A stretch of DNA of 64,000 nucleotides from Caulobacterales bacterium 32-69-10 (lineage in GTDB: Bacteria > Pseudomonadota > Alphaproteobacteria > Caulobacterales > Caulobacteraceae), in assembly GCA_002280485.1 (NCBI GenBank), contig NCED01000001.1, positions 1-64,000 of the forward strand, read 5' to 3'. Every line of letters begins with the position of its first letter. Within the stretch, counting starts at the first letter, position 1. Made by a program: the position numbers and the translations under genes. The notes under the pieces are model-generated. The model did not search any database, had not been told where the DNA came from, and worked only from the letters and a program-made list of their open reading frames with translations. Below, piece after piece: positions 42,803-52,341 of the stretch.

Positions 42803-43516
42803 TCAGGCCTTTCCGGTGAAATAGCCGGCCAGCTGGTACTCCATCAGGATGAAGCCGGCGGTGAGGATGAGGACATTGGTCGCCACGGCGTAACGGGCGA
42901 ACCCGCGGGTCTTTCGCCAGGCGATGATCAAGGCCAGCACGATGGAAAGCGCCAGGAGCTGGCCGATCTCCACCCCGACATTGAAGGAGATCATGTTGGT
43001 GAGCAGGCCCTCCTTGGACAGCCTGAGATCCTGCAATTTCGTCGCCAGGCCGAAGCCGTGCACAAGGCCGAAGCCGAGCACCGCGACCTTGGTGTTGGGC
43101 TGGAAGCCGAACACCGTTTTGAACCCGCCGAGATTATCGAAGGCCTTGTAGGCCACCGACAGGCCGATCACCGCGTCGACGAGGTAGGGGTTGACGTGGA
43201 TGTTGGCCAGGACCCCGGTCAGCAGGGTGATCGAGTGGCCGATCGAGAACATGGTCACGTAGAGGGCGACGTGGCGCAGGTTGTGGAGGAAGAAGATCAC
43301 GCCGACGAGGAACAGCAGGTGATCGTACCCGGTCACCATGTGCTTGGCGCCCAGGTAGATGAACGGAATGATCTGCGGCCCGCGGCTGGCCGCCACGAAG
43401 GCCGCATCCTTGCCGGCGATGCCGTGGGCCAGGGCCTGGTCGAACCCGCCTACCGCGAGCAGCGCTAGGAGAGCGATGAGTGCGGCGCCGACTAGACCAA
43501 AGACCGACGGCCGCAT
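42803..43516 (-). CDS. HupE/UreJ-family membrane protein (copy 1)
   Basis: A 237-aa membrane protein of the HupE/UreJ family (nickel/cobalt permease type). It has a signal-like N-terminus ending QALAHG, then KHMVTGYDHLLFLVGVIFF, the family's His/Asp motif, and SIGHSITLLTG. ATG 43516 has GGAGGG 5 nt upstream. It is transcribed first, then the anchor protein. A close copy is at 45439-46143. Confidence 0.88.
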   Translation of the reverse strand: MRPSVFGLVGAALIALLALLAVGGFDQALAHGIAGKDAAFVAASRGPQIIPFIYLGAKHMVTGYDHLLFLVGVIFFLHNLRHVALYVTMFSIGHSITLLTGVLANIHVNPYLVDAVIGLSVAYKAFDNLGGFKTVFGFQPNTKVAVLGFGLVHGFGLATKLQDLRLSKEGLLTNMISFNVGVEIGQLLALSIVLALIIAWRKTRGFARYAVATNVLILTAGFILMEYQLAGYFTGKA

Positions 43517-43690
43517 TGGACCCTCCATTCCATCCTCCCGGAGCGTGAGCTCTCTAGTGTGTTTACGCAGCCAAACGGCCGTACCCCTCGGCTCAAATGG
43601 TCGGAATCCAAAGATATTGGTCTAGACCAAGGATGGAGTGGTCAGGGTCAATTCCACCATCTAAGGTTCTGCGCTGGCATAGGGGTCCAG

Positions 43691-44206
43691 ATGTTCCGCG
43701 ACAATCCGGAACTGCTTCGGTTCGTAGAGTGGATTCAGGCCAGCAGCACTTCGATGGCTCTGGTCGAGGTTACTGCTGACCAGCCGCTGTCTCTGCTTTT
43801 CATACAAACGCTCCACATCCTCGGCGTCAGCGTCATCATCGGCGCCGGGTGGTTGTCGGGTGTTTGGCTGCTGGGCGTTGTTCCTCTGCGCAATGCCTTG
43901 GGCGCCTCGCCGCGACGGCTGGTCATGGCGTGCTACCCGGCGCTCTGCGTGCTGGCCCTGACCGGCCTCGTGCTAATCATCCGCAGACCGGACCGGATCC
44001 TGCTCAGCACATCCTTTCCGATCAAGCTGGTGCTAATCGCCGTCGGCCTGTCCCTCATGATCGCTCTCGATCGCAGCCTACGGGGCGACGAAGAGTACTG
44101 GGGGCGAACCGATGCGCGCCGAATTCAGGCGCGCATCCTCGGCTTGGCGATCATCGTCATCTGGAGCGCGACGGTCTTCGCGGCTCGCTGGATTCCATTC
44201 GCATGA
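43691..44206 (+). CDS. DUF6644-like membrane protein A (pair 2)
   Basis: A 171-aa membrane protein with about four helices. The conserved segment FIQTLHILGVSVIIGAGWLS carries a His in the first helix, as in pair 1 (VIHTMSMG). Begins MFRDNPELLRFVEWI at ATG 43691; the frame is open back to 43559. Its stop overlaps the next start as ATGA. Topology resembles CopD-type proteins. Confidence 0.65.
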   Translation: MFRDNPELLRFVEWIQASSTSMALVEVTADQPLSLLFIQTLHILGVSVIIGAGWLSGVWLLGVVPLRNALGASPRRLVMACYPALCVLALTGLVLIIRRPDRILLSTSFPIKLVLIAVGLSLMIALDRSLRGDEEYWGRTDARRIQARILGLAIIVIWSATVFAARWIPFA

Positions 44207-44709
44207 CCGACCTGATCGCGCTCATCACGAGCACGGCCGACTGGCCTGTGCTTCAGGCCATCGGCGAGAGCTTCTGGTGGATGAACCTCGACGCCGCCCA
44301 TATCCTGACCCAGGCCCTGACGGTGGGCACGATCGCCATCATCGATCTTCGATTGCTCGGCCTGGCGTTTCGCAAGGCCGCCGTTACCGAACTCTCCGGC
44401 CGCATCCTGCCTTGGACCTGGGTGGGCTTCGGCGGTGCGGCGGCGACCGGGCTGCTCCTCTTCGTCATCAACCCCGGCATGTACGTCACCAACCGGGCCT
44501 TCTGGCTGAAGATCGCCTTCATGGCCTTGGCCGCGGTGAACATGGGGGTATTCCACGTCCTCACCTGGCGCAGCGTCGGAGATTGGGACCAGGGGCGACC
44601 GACGCCGATCGCGGCGAAAGCGGCCGGCCTTCTATCCCTGACGTTCTGGATCTGCTCCGTCGCGTCCGCCCGCTACATCTGGTTCCCATGGTCGACGGGC
44701 CAGCCTTGA
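44203..44709 (+). CDS. DUF6644-like membrane protein B (pair 2)
   Basis: A 168-aa membrane protein with five or so helices and the same signature as pair 1 protein B: AAHILTQALTVGTIAIIDLRLLG here against SLHFISLAVLLGSIGLFDLRL there, and NPGMYVTNRAFWLKIAFM against a matching lipid-facing loop. Translationally coupled to gene A. Located between two oppositely oriented anchor/HupE pairs. Confidence 0.65.
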   Translation: MTDLIALITSTADWPVLQAIGESFWWMNLDAAHILTQALTVGTIAIIDLRLLGLAFRKAAVTELSGRILPWTWVGFGGAAATGLLLFVINPGMYVTNRAFWLKIAFMALAAVNMGVFHVLTWRSVGDWDQGRPTPIAAKAAGLLSLTFWICSVASARYIWFPWSTGQP

Positions 44710-44729
44710 GCGCTCGGTCGCCCTCTTCC

Positions 44730-45437
44730 TCAGTTGCCCGATAGGACGTCCGGGATGGCTGGCTGGGGCTTTGCCGCCTCAGCCGCCAATTCGCTCTGGG
44801 GGCGGATGCGGGCAAGGTTGCCCTCCTGCCCCGGCGGGATGAGGTCGTAGAAGCCTGACACGCGCAGGCGCACCGTAACCGGCACCGCAGACTGGTTCTG
44901 CAGGTACCAGCCGTGGATGCCCTCGAACGGCGCCACAAGCGCCCCATTGTCCTTCGACCCCGTCGCCTTGCGATAGTCGGATACGGTCATCTTCTGGCCC
45001 GGCCCCGGCACGGTGTGGCCATGGAAGTCAGAATAGAACTCGTCGGGAAGATCGATCCCCTCGACGACCCACGAGTAGACGTAGGTTGCGCCGGCCTTCA
45101 TGCGCACCTTTAGCTCGAGTTCGCTCAGCCCCTCCGGCTTGTCGGGCGAGTCCAGCTTGATGAGAAACTCGTCGGTCCGGAAGGGCGTGGGGTAGTTGCG
45201 CGCGAGCGGCTGATTGCCAGCCGTCGCCGCAACCTGCACCTCGGGCGGGGCCCACAGACGACTGAGGCCGGTGGCCTTGCCGATGCCCAGCGGGTCGGCG
45301 TTGTACTCGGCCGGCAGGATGGCCCCGCAGACGATCAGCACGCCGGCAACGAGCGCGCCGCCGGTGTAGAGCAGCAGACGTTTGGCCGAAGGCGGATTGG
45401 CGACGCGACCTTCGGTGGGCGTGGTGTTCTCGGCCAT
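44730..45437 (-). CDS. Membrane-anchored periplasmic protein (copy 2)
   Basis: A 235-aa paralogue of the protein at 42127: one N-terminal transmembrane helix (LLLYTGGALVAGVLIVCGAIL), then YPTPFRTDEFLIKL, MKAGATYVYSWVVEG, DEFYSDFHGHTVPGPG, IHGWYLQNQS and SGFYDLIPPGQEGNL. The motifs shared with copy 1 are the candidate functional core. Follows the HupE-like copy 2 by one base. Confidence 0.7.
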   Translation of the reverse strand: MAENTTPTEGRVANPPSAKRLLLYTGGALVAGVLIVCGAILPAEYNADPLGIGKATGLSRLWAPPEVQVAATAGNQPLARNYPTPFRTDEFLIKLDSPDKPEGLSELELKVRMKAGATYVYSWVVEGIDLPDEFYSDFHGHTVPGPGQKMTVSDYRKATGSKDNGALVAPFEGIHGWYLQNQSAVPVTVRLRVSGFYDLIPPGQEGNLARIRPQSELAAEAAKPQPAIPDVLSGN

Positions 45438-45438
45438 G

Positions 45439-46143
45439 TCAGGCGTTCCCGTTGAGGACCAGGCCGCCGAGCTGATACCCGATCAGTGCGAACCCGGCGA
45501 TCATGATGAGGACGTTGGCGGCGATCGACGTGCGGCCGAAGCTGGCGGTCCGGCGCCACAGCACCATCACCGCCAGGATCAGGCTCAGGGCGATGAGCTG
45601 GCCGACCTCCACGCCGATGTTGAAGCTGATCATGTTCTCGACCAGCCCCTTGGTGGGCAGGCGCAGGGCCTGGAGCTTGGTGGCGAGGCCGAAGCCGTGC
45701 ATCAGGCCGAAGCCGAGCACGGCGACCCGCGTATCGGGCTGGAACCCGAACAGGGTCTTAAAGCCGCCGAGGTTGTCGAAGGCCTTGTAGACCACCGACA
45801 GGCCGATGATGGCGTCGATGACATAGGCGTTGACCTCGATCTTCATCAGCACCCCGGCCAGCAGGGTGATCGAGTGGCCGATGGAGAACAGGGTCACGTA
45901 GAGGGCGACGTGGTTCAGCCGGTAGAGGAAGAAGATCACCCCGAGGATGAACAGCAGGTGGTCGTAGCCGGTGACCATGTGCTTGGCGCCCAGATACAGG
46001 AACGGCCAGAAATCCGGCCCCCTCGTCGCCGACACGAAGGCGGCGTCCTTGCCGCCGATGCCGTGGGCCAGGGCCGGTTCCAAGGCCGCCAGCAGCACGA
46101 GCAGGCCAAGGCCTGCCGCGCATACCAGCCGTCCAAGATGCAA
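45439..46143 (-). CDS. HupE/UreJ-family membrane protein (copy 2)
   Basis: A 234-aa HupE/UreJ-type protein with a signal-like N-terminus (MHLGRLVCAAGLGLLVLLAA ... ALAHG) and the same KHMVTGYDHLLFILGVIFF and SIGHSITLLAG motifs as copy 1. Lies downstream of the RND operon on the same strand (62 bp after the end of the efflux gene), so it may be a distal gene of that operon. Confidence 0.87.
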   Translation of the reverse strand: MHLGRLVCAAGLGLLVLLAALEPALAHGIGGKDAAFVSATRGPDFWPFLYLGAKHMVTGYDHLLFILGVIFFLYRLNHVALYVTLFSIGHSITLLAGVLMKIEVNAYVIDAIIGLSVVYKAFDNLGGFKTLFGFQPDTRVAVLGFGLMHGFGLATKLQALRLPTKGLVENMISFNIGVEVGQLIALSLILAVMVLWRRTASFGRTSIAANVLIMIAGFALIGYQLGGLVLNGNA

Positions 46144-46204
46144 CCTGTTCAGAGACGCCTCCCAATCTTTTTGGCTAGAGTTCGCAGCACGGGCGCTTGG
46201 CGGA

Positions 46205-49200
46205 TCACTCGGCGGCCGTAGCGCTTCCTCCCAGGTGAGGCGGCGCCGAAGCGGTGGGGGAAATCTCGGCGGCCGGGGGCCGTTTCACGCGACGGAGGAT
46301 CATAGCGCAGATCCCAGGCAGCACGATTAGGGTCAGGATAGTCGAAGTGATCAGACCGCCGATCACAACTGTCGCCAGCGGCCTCTGCACCTCGGCTCCA
46401 GTACCGTGCGCGATCGCCATCGGAACGAAACCAAGGGATGCGACCATCGCCGTCATCAAGACGGGCCGCAGTCGCTCCATTGCTCCGCTGATGACGGCCG
46501 CGTCGACGTCTCCTCCCTCCTCCATCTTGTGCCGGAAGGCGTTGATGAGGACGAGACCGTTCAGCACCGCAACGCCGGAGACGGCGATGAAACCGACCGC
46601 GGCCGAAACGGAGAACGGTATTCCCCGCAAGGCGATGGCGTAGACGCCTCCGGCGAGGGCCACCGGCACCGCGGCAAACACCGTCGCGGCCAGGGCAACA
46701 CTCCCCAACGCCATGTAGAGCAGGGCGAAGATGAGGATGAAGCAGAGGGGAACCACGATGGCGAGACGCTTGCTCGCCGCCTGCAGATTTTGGAATTGGC
46801 CGCCCCATTCCAGGTAATAACCGGCCGGGAGCTTGATCTCCTGTGCGATGCGGCCCTGCGCCTCCGATACGAAGGAGCCAAGGTCGCGGCCCCTGACGTT
46901 GGCCTCGATGTAGATCCGGCGCTTTCCGTTGTCGCGGCTGATCTCGTTCAGCCCCTCGGCGACGCGAAAGGTGGCCAGTTCCCGCAGAGGCACGGACGCC
47001 CGCGGCGCTCCGTCCACCGCCGGCAGCATGACCGGCAGGGCGCCGAGCGTCTGCATATTGTTGCGGTCGGCGTTGGGCAAGCGGACCATGATGTCGAATC
47101 GGCGGTCGCCTTCGAACACCTGCCCGGCCTCGCGGCCTCCGAGACCGGCCGAGACGGTGTCCGCCACTTCCTGCATGGTCAAGCCATAGCGGGCGATGGC
47201 GTCGCGGTTGAACAGGATGTCGAAGGTCGGGAAGCCTTCGGTCTGGGCCACGCGAACGTCGGCGTTGCCAGGCACCTTGCGCAGGCTGGCGGCGATGGAC
47301 TGAGCGGTCGAGGCCAGTTGGTCCAGATCGTCGCCGTACAGCTTGACGGCGACATCGCTGCGCACGCCGCCGATCAGCTCGTTGAAACGCATCTCGATCG
47401 GCTGAGTGACATCGTAATTGTTGCCTACCACCACCGAGGTTTTTTCCTCGATGCGCTTGATCACCTGGTCCTTGGTCGTCACCCCAGCTGGCCAATCCTT
47501 TTTAGGCTTCAGGATGATGTAGTTGTCTGAGGCGTTGGGCGGCATCGGGTCCGCCGCCAGGCTAGCGGTGCCGGCTTTGGAGTAGACGGTCTTCACCTCT
47601 GGAAGAGTCAGCACGGCACGTTCCAGCGGCAGGTCCATGGCGACGGACTGCTCGATGGATGTGGATGGAATGCGCACCGAGGACAGGTTCAGATTCTGCT
47701 CGTCGAGGGTCGGCATGAACTCCCGCCCGACGAACATGAAGGTCACGACCGACCCGGAGAAAATCAGAAGCGCCGCGACGACGAAGGGAGCGGGCCTGGC
47801 CACCGCGCGACGGAGCACCGGCTCGTAGCGACGCTTGATCCAGCGGATGAAGGGAACCTCGGTTTCCTTGATGTCGCCTTTGAGTAGCAGGGCGACCATG
47901 GCGGGCACGAAGGTCAGCGAGAGAATGAAGGCCGACGCCAGGGCCAGCATAAGGGTGATGACCATAGGCGAGAACATCTTGCCCTCGACCCCCTGGAAGG
48001 TGAGGCAAGGCAGGAAGACCAGGAAGATGACGAGTTGGCCGTAGACAGTGGGACGCACCATCTCGCGGGACGACTTGATCACCTCATCCAGCCGTTCATC
48101 ACGGGTGAGCAGGCGGCCCTCGTGATGCTGACGTTCGGCCAGCCGGCGTAGGCTGTTTTCTACGATGATCACCGCTCCGTCGACGATCAGGCCGAAGTCG
48201 AGAGCGCCTAAGCTCATCAGGTTGCCGGAGATCTTCATGGCGTTCATGCCGCCCGCACTGAGCAGCAGCGACAACGGGATGATCAAGGTGGCGATAAGTG
48301 CCGCGCGCCAGTTGCCGAGTAGGAAGAACAGGATAGCGACAACAAGGATCGCTCCCTCGGCCAGGTTCCGCGCCACAGTGGAGACGGTGGCGACTACCAA
48401 CTGAGATCGGTCAAGCGTCGGCACAATGGAAACGCCGCCCGGCAGCGACTTGGAGATTTCCTTGATTTTCTCCCCAACGCCGTGGGCGACGATGCGGCTG
48501 TTGGCGCCCACGAGCATCAAGGCGCTGCCGACCACCGTCTCGTAACCGTCGCGACTGGCGCCGCCGCGGCGTAATTCGCCGCCCACCTTCACCGTCGCGA
48601 TCTGACCAACGGTTATGGGGACACCGCGACGCGTCGCAACGACAGCCCGGGATATCTCGTCTGCATTGCGCAGTCGGGCGTCGGCGCGGACAAGGTAGGC
48701 CTCCCCCGCTCGTTGGATGAAATCGGCCCCAACCGACAGGTTGGCCTTTTGCAACGCCTCGGCGAGATCTGTGTAGGAGATACCATAAGCGCTGAGTTTC
48801 AGCGGGTCAGGCTGGACGACGTACTGCTTGACGTAGCCGCCGAGGGAGTCGACGTCAGCCACACCCGGAACGGTGCGAAGCTGGGGTCGCACCATCCAGT
48901 CTTGCACCGTGCGAAGGTAGGACAGGCGGGAGATTTCATCGGTGAGATGTTCTTTCTCATCCGTGAGGAATGAGCCGTCGCTCTGCCACCCCGGCTGGCC
49001 GTTGCGGACCGTCGCACCCTTTCCGTCGGGATTGGCGAACTCGACGCTGTAGTGGAACACTTCGCCTAGCCCGGTCGACACCGGTCCCATGCGCGGCTCT
49101 GCGCCTGCAGGAAGACTTGCGCGCGCTTCGGTGAGGCGCTCCGCCACTCGCTGACGCATGAAGTAGAGGTCGGCGCTTTCCTTGAAGACCGCGGTGACCT

Positions 49201-49474
49201 GGCTGAACCCATTGCGAGAGAACGATCGGGTTGTCAGCACGCCATCCAGGCCGGCCAGCGCCGTTTCGATGGGGAAGGTGACGCGTTTCTCGATTTCGAG
49301 CGGCCCCAAGGTGGGGACCACCGTGTTGATCTGGACCTGCTTGTTGGTGATATCCGGCGTGACGTCGATCGGCAGCAGCGTCATTTGCCACGCGCCGAAA
49401 ACCGCGATGATTGCCGTGATGAAGACGATCAGCCAACGGGCGCGGACTGAGAGCGAAAGGATACTGTTGATCAT
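46205..49474 (-). CDS. czcA: CzcA/CnrA-type RND efflux pump, inner-membrane component
   Basis: Proton-driven inner-membrane transporter of the heavy-metal-efflux RND family, 1089 aa, 12 helices. The TM4 motif reads DFGLIVDGAVIIVEN with Asp at about 426 and 432, the pattern of divalent-cation pumps (CzcA, CnrA) and not the Cu/Ag type (CusA). Start overlaps the czcB stop as ATGA. Substrate most likely Co/Ni/Zn/Cd; the adjacent CnrYXH-like genes favour Co/Ni. Confidence 0.94.
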   Translation of the reverse strand: MINSILSLSVRARWLIVFITAIIAVFGAWQMTLLPIDVTPDITNKQVQINTVVPTLGPLEIEKRVTFPIETALAGLDGVLTTRSFSRNGFSQVTAVFKESADLYFMRQRVAERLTEARASLPAGAEPRMGPVSTGLGEVFHYSVEFANPDGKGATVRNGQPGWQSDGSFLTDEKEHLTDEISRLSYLRTVQDWMVRPQLRTVPGVADVDSLGGYVKQYVVQPDPLKLSAYGISYTDLAEALQKANLSVGADFIQRAGEAYLVRADARLRNADEISRAVVATRRGVPITVGQIATVKVGGELRRGGASRDGYETVVGSALMLVGANSRIVAHGVGEKIKEISKSLPGGVSIVPTLDRSQLVVATVSTVARNLAEGAILVVAILFFLLGNWRAALIATLIIPLSLLLSAGGMNAMKISGNLMSLGALDFGLIVDGAVIIVENSLRRLAERQHHEGRLLTRDERLDEVIKSSREMVRPTVYGQLVIFLVFLPCLTFQGVEGKMFSPMVITLMLALASAFILSLTFVPAMVALLLKGDIKETEVPFIRWIKRRYEPVLRRAVARPAPFVVAALLIFSGSVVTFMFVGREFMPTLDEQNLNLSSVRIPSTSIEQSVAMDLPLERAVLTLPEVKTVYSKAGTASLAADPMPPNASDNYIILKPKKDWPAGVTTKDQVIKRIEEKTSVVVGNNYDVTQPIEMRFNELIGGVRSDVAVKLYGDDLDQLASTAQSIAASLRKVPGNADVRVAQTEGFPTFDILFNRDAIARYGLTMQEVADTVSAGLGGREAGQVFEGDRRFDIMVRLPNADRNNMQTLGALPVMLPAVDGAPRASVPLRELATFRVAEGLNEISRDNGKRRIYIEANVRGRDLGSFVSEAQGRIAQEIKLPAGYYLEWGGQFQNLQAASKRLAIVVPLCFILIFALLYMALGSVALAATVFAAVPVALAGGVYAIALRGIPFSVSAAVGFIAVSGVAVLNGLVLINAFRHKMEEGGDVDAAVISGAMERLRPVLMTAMVASLGFVPMAIAHGTGAEVQRPLATVVIGGLITSTILTLIVLPGICAMILRRVKRPPAAEISPTASAPPHLGGSATAAE

Positions 49475-50646
49475 TCTTCGCCTTCCGAAGGCTTCTTGGC
49501 CTCAGCCTTCAGCAAAAATGCATTGCGGGTCGCGATCTGCTGGCCGCCCGACAAGCCCGACGTGATCGAAGCGCTGCCGCCATTGCGGGATGCGACGGTG
49601 ACGGGTTGAATTCTGAAGCCGGTGGCAGTCCGCACGAACACCACTTCCCGGCCGTCGATGTTCTGAATGGCGTCCTCAGGGATGATTGCCCCAGCTGGCC
49701 CCGCAGTTTTCGGAGCGATCTGGACTTGGACAGCCTGTCCTGGCGCGAGAGCCTCACCGCCACCGCCCGTAAGGGTCAGGATGACGGTCGCCGCCCGTGT
49801 TTCGCTACTAAGCGTGGGCGTCACTGAACGGACCACCGCCGTATAGCCGGCACCCTCGCCTGCGGAGACCCGAGCCAGGTCGCCTGCCCGTACGCGAGTC
49901 GCATCCAGGGCAGGGACAGCCGCTTCGATCTGAATGAACTGGGGATCCGCGACGCGGAATAGCTCGGTCTCAGGCTGGACGTAGGCGCCGAGCGCGGTGC
50001 TTTCTGCCGTGACTCGGCCGCTGATCGGACTGACGACCGACAGCGAGCGTCCATCACCGGAAACGTGGGCGGTCGATGCTGCGGTTCGGGCGCGCCGGGC
50101 TTCGGCTTCGGCCGCCGCCACCTGCGCTTGCGCATTCTCCAGGTCCTGGCGCGGCGTAACCCGCTGTTCGAACAGGTTGCGCTCCCTGGCCAAGGTCGAA
50201 CGCGCCAATGCCGCCCGGCTCTCGGCTACGGCGCGGTCGGACGCCATGGAGGCCGCCTCACGACTGGCGACCTGGGCGATCACCTCGCCGGCGCGCACCT
50301 GGTCGCCGAGTCGCTTGGTGAGACGGATGACCGTGCCGGCAGCCTGCGCTGTCACCACCCCCTCGCCGTTGGGCGCCGACGCGACCGTTCCCGGCGCCTG
50401 GATGTCTGCAGCGAAGTTACCAACGCGTACCGGCTCCACCGCGATCTGCATGGTCGCGAGATTCTGCGCCAGGACGGCGATATTAGCGCTCTCGGGTTTT
50501 ACCGCCGCCTCGGCGGCAGGCGGCTCAGGTGCAACTGGCTCTGGCTTGCTGGTGAGGCGCGCAAGGCCAAAGCCGGCGGCAGTGGCGATGACTACAACTC
50601 CGCCAATGGCGAGCCAGCGGGTGTTCTGCGGCTGTCGCAGGCTCAT
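49471..50646 (-). CDS. czcB: CzcB/CnrB-type periplasmic adaptor
   Basis: Membrane fusion protein of 391 aa: one N-terminal transmembrane segment (LAIGGVVVIATAAGFGLARL), a barrel-lipoyl region (GTVIRLTKRLGDQVRAGEVI), a long coiled-coil hairpin (residues about 135-190) and a C-terminal beta domain. It links the inner-membrane pump to the outer-membrane channel. No N-terminal His-rich extension is present. Overlaps czcC and czcA by 4 bp each. Confidence 0.92.
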   Translation of the reverse strand: MSLRQPQNTRWLAIGGVVVIATAAGFGLARLTSKPEPVAPEPPAAEAAVKPESANIAVLAQNLATMQIAVEPVRVGNFAADIQAPGTVASAPNGEGVVTAQAAGTVIRLTKRLGDQVRAGEVIAQVASREAASMASDRAVAESRAALARSTLARERNLFEQRVTPRQDLENAQAQVAAAEAEARRARTAASTAHVSGDGRSLSVVSPISGRVTAESTALGAYVQPETELFRVADPQFIQIEAAVPALDATRVRAGDLARVSAGEGAGYTAVVRSVTPTLSSETRAATVILTLTGGGGEALAPGQAVQVQIAPKTAGPAGAIIPEDAIQNIDGREVVFVRTATGFRIQPVTVASRNGGSASITSGLSGGQQIATRNAFLLKAEAKKPSEGEE

Positions 50647-51905
50647 CGTGCATCTCCGAAGGGGGTACGGCCAGCTAGGCGGGCCAGGGTGGCGTCGGCC
50701 CTGATCCTCTGGGTCCGAGCATCTAGAGTGCGCGCTTGGGCCTCTGTGAGAGCGCGACGCGCATTCAATAATTCAACGAGAGGCGTCCGCCCGGCTTCGT
50801 AGCCGATCCGGGCCAGCCGGTAGCCTTCGGCGGCGGCGGATTCGCCTTCGATCGCAGCCAGAAGGCCGTCTTGCGATGCGCCAGCCCGAAAGATACCGGC
50901 TCGCCAACTCGCCTCGGCCTCGAGCCGCGCCGCGTTCACCCGCGCGTCGGCAGCATCTCGATCGGCCAATGCAGACGAGATGGCCCCACGGTTGCGGTCG
51001 AAAAGAGGAAATGGAACGGCCACTCCACCGACGAAATTCGTGGCGTTTTCGCCCTCAAGACGACGTACGCCCAGGGACACAGTCACGTTCGGCGTGGCGC
51101 GCGTTCGCTCGACATTGATCCTACGAACGGCGGCGTCGCGTTCGGCCTCCGCCGCTAGGACTGCAGGCGTCGAGGTGGGCGGCTCGCCCGTGGGTATCGC
51201 GAGCGCGTTCGCTCCCGGCAGCAGCAGAGGACCGATCGACGTGTAGGGCGCGGGCGCGCCTACCATGGCGGATAGCCGGCCCAGAGCCTCGGCCGCGTCG
51301 GCCCGAGCCAGCTGGAGTTCAGCGCGAGTCGCGCTCACTGCCGCCTGCGCCTGCACGGCGCGCAGATCAGCCTCGCGGCCGGCGTCAACCAGAGCGCGGG
51401 CCACGCGCAGATCGTCGGCCGCCCGTTCGAGATCTTGGCGAAGCAGATCGGCCCGTGTTTGTGCGGCTTCGGCGGTCACATAGGCGAGGGCGAGGTCATA
51501 GCCGAAGTCGGCCAGGGCTTGCCGTTGCTGAGCCCGGGAGGCCTCGACCGAGGCTCGCCCTGCGGCAATGCGAGCGGCGCGTTTGCCGCCCAGCTCCAGG
51601 GTCTGGCTGGCGGTGAGGGTGTTCTGAGCCTGTGAAAAGCCTCGGTATGGGCGCGTGCCCACAACGTTCTCGACATCGAGCGAGACGGTAGGGTTGGGGC
51701 GATAGCCGGCCTGATCAGCCAATCCCTCAGCAGAACGAACGTTGGCGGCCCTTTCCGCAAGCGCCGGAGCGGAAGTCTGGGCCTCACGCAGCAATTGAGC
51801 GTAGGCGGGAACGGGTTCAGCTCGGATAGCTCCACCCCAAGCCACGACCGCTACGGGCAACGCGTATGCCACGTATCTCCATGCAGGACGTTTCGAAGAC
51901 AACAT
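50643..51905 (-). CDS. czcC: CzcC/CnrC-type outer-membrane efflux channel
   Basis: TolC-type outer-membrane protein of about 420 aa with signal and the OEP repeats (LADQAGYRPNPTVSLDVEN and LRVARALVDAGREADLRAVQ ... ARIGYEAGRTPLVELLNARR). ATG 51905 is chosen because GAGG lies 8 nt upstream; a GTG at 51920 lacks a ribosome site. First gene of the CBA operon; divergent from the CnrYXH-like genes across 151 bp that contain a 16-bp palindrome. Confidence 0.92.
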   Translation of the reverse strand: MLSSKRPAWRYVAYALPVAVVAWGGAIRAEPVPAYAQLLREAQTSAPALAERAANVRSAEGLADQAGYRPNPTVSLDVENVVGTRPYRGFSQAQNTLTASQTLELGGKRAARIAAGRASVEASRAQQRQALADFGYDLALAYVTAEAAQTRADLLRQDLERAADDLRVARALVDAGREADLRAVQAQAAVSATRAELQLARADAAEALGRLSAMVGAPAPYTSIGPLLLPGANALAIPTGEPPTSTPAVLAAEAERDAAVRRINVERTRATPNVTVSLGVRRLEGENATNFVGGVAVPFPLFDRNRGAISSALADRDAADARVNAARLEAEASWRAGIFRAGASQDGLLAAIEGESAAAEGYRLARIGYEAGRTPLVELLNARRALTEAQARTLDARTQRIRADATLARLAGRTPFGDAR

Positions 51906-51955
51906 CCGTACTGACCTCACCTTAACACACCCCGTCTACTTGGATTACGCCAGCG

Positions 51956-51971
51956 GAGGGGCGCGCCCCTC
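51956..51971. promoter_or_regulatory. Perfect palindrome in the divergent czc/cnr promoter region
   Basis: GAGGGGCGCGCCCCTC reads identically on both strands and lies between the two divergent units. Candidate operator; the binding factor is unknown. Confidence 0.5.
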
Positions 51972-52056
51972 AAAATCTAAAAAATGGTTCGTCGCGGAGG
52001 GCAGTCATGTGGCTGCGCCGTACTACTAATTGGAACCGTCCCTGAAGGAGGTCGTG

Positions 52057-52341
52057 ATGACCGACGTGGACCACTGGCTGGCTAGGCTTGGCGACGACGC
52101 CGACTTCGATGAAAGCGCCGCACAACGACTTGAGACGCGCCTCGCGTTCGAGCGCGCCCCTAAAGTCTTGGGAAGACGCCGCACGGGACTGACTTATGGC
52201 GCACTCACGTTGATGGCGGTGCTCACAGGGGGCGTGGTCGGTGGCATGAGCGAAACACGCCAGCTCCCACAGACTGCAGTGATGCTACCAGCCGCCCAGA
52301 ACGGCACCGCTGCAGCATTATTTTTTGATAGGCGAAGCTGA
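52057..52341 (+). CDS. CnrY-like membrane anti-sigma factor (module 2)
   Basis: A 94-aa protein with a soluble N-terminal region (MTDVDHWLARLGDDADFDES) and one transmembrane helix (TYGALTLMAVLTGGVVGGM). ATG 52057 follows a strong AAGGAGG by 5 nt. Its stop overlaps the next start as TGATG. Layout is that of CnrY; as in module 1, the call rests on topology and position. Confidence 0.72.
   Translation: MTDVDHWLARLGDDADFDESAAQRLETRLAFERAPKVLGRRRTGLTYGALTLMAVLTGGVVGGMSETRQLPQTAVMLPAAQNGTAAALFFDRRS

Noticed and set aside
45382..46221. 279-codon plus-strand frame across the HupE copy 2
   Set aside because: Antisense shadow of the HupE/UreJ and anchor genes; His/Asp/Gly-rich artefact.
46406..47530. 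374-codon plus-strand frame within the RND pump gene
   Set aside because: Antisense to czcA; no family pattern.
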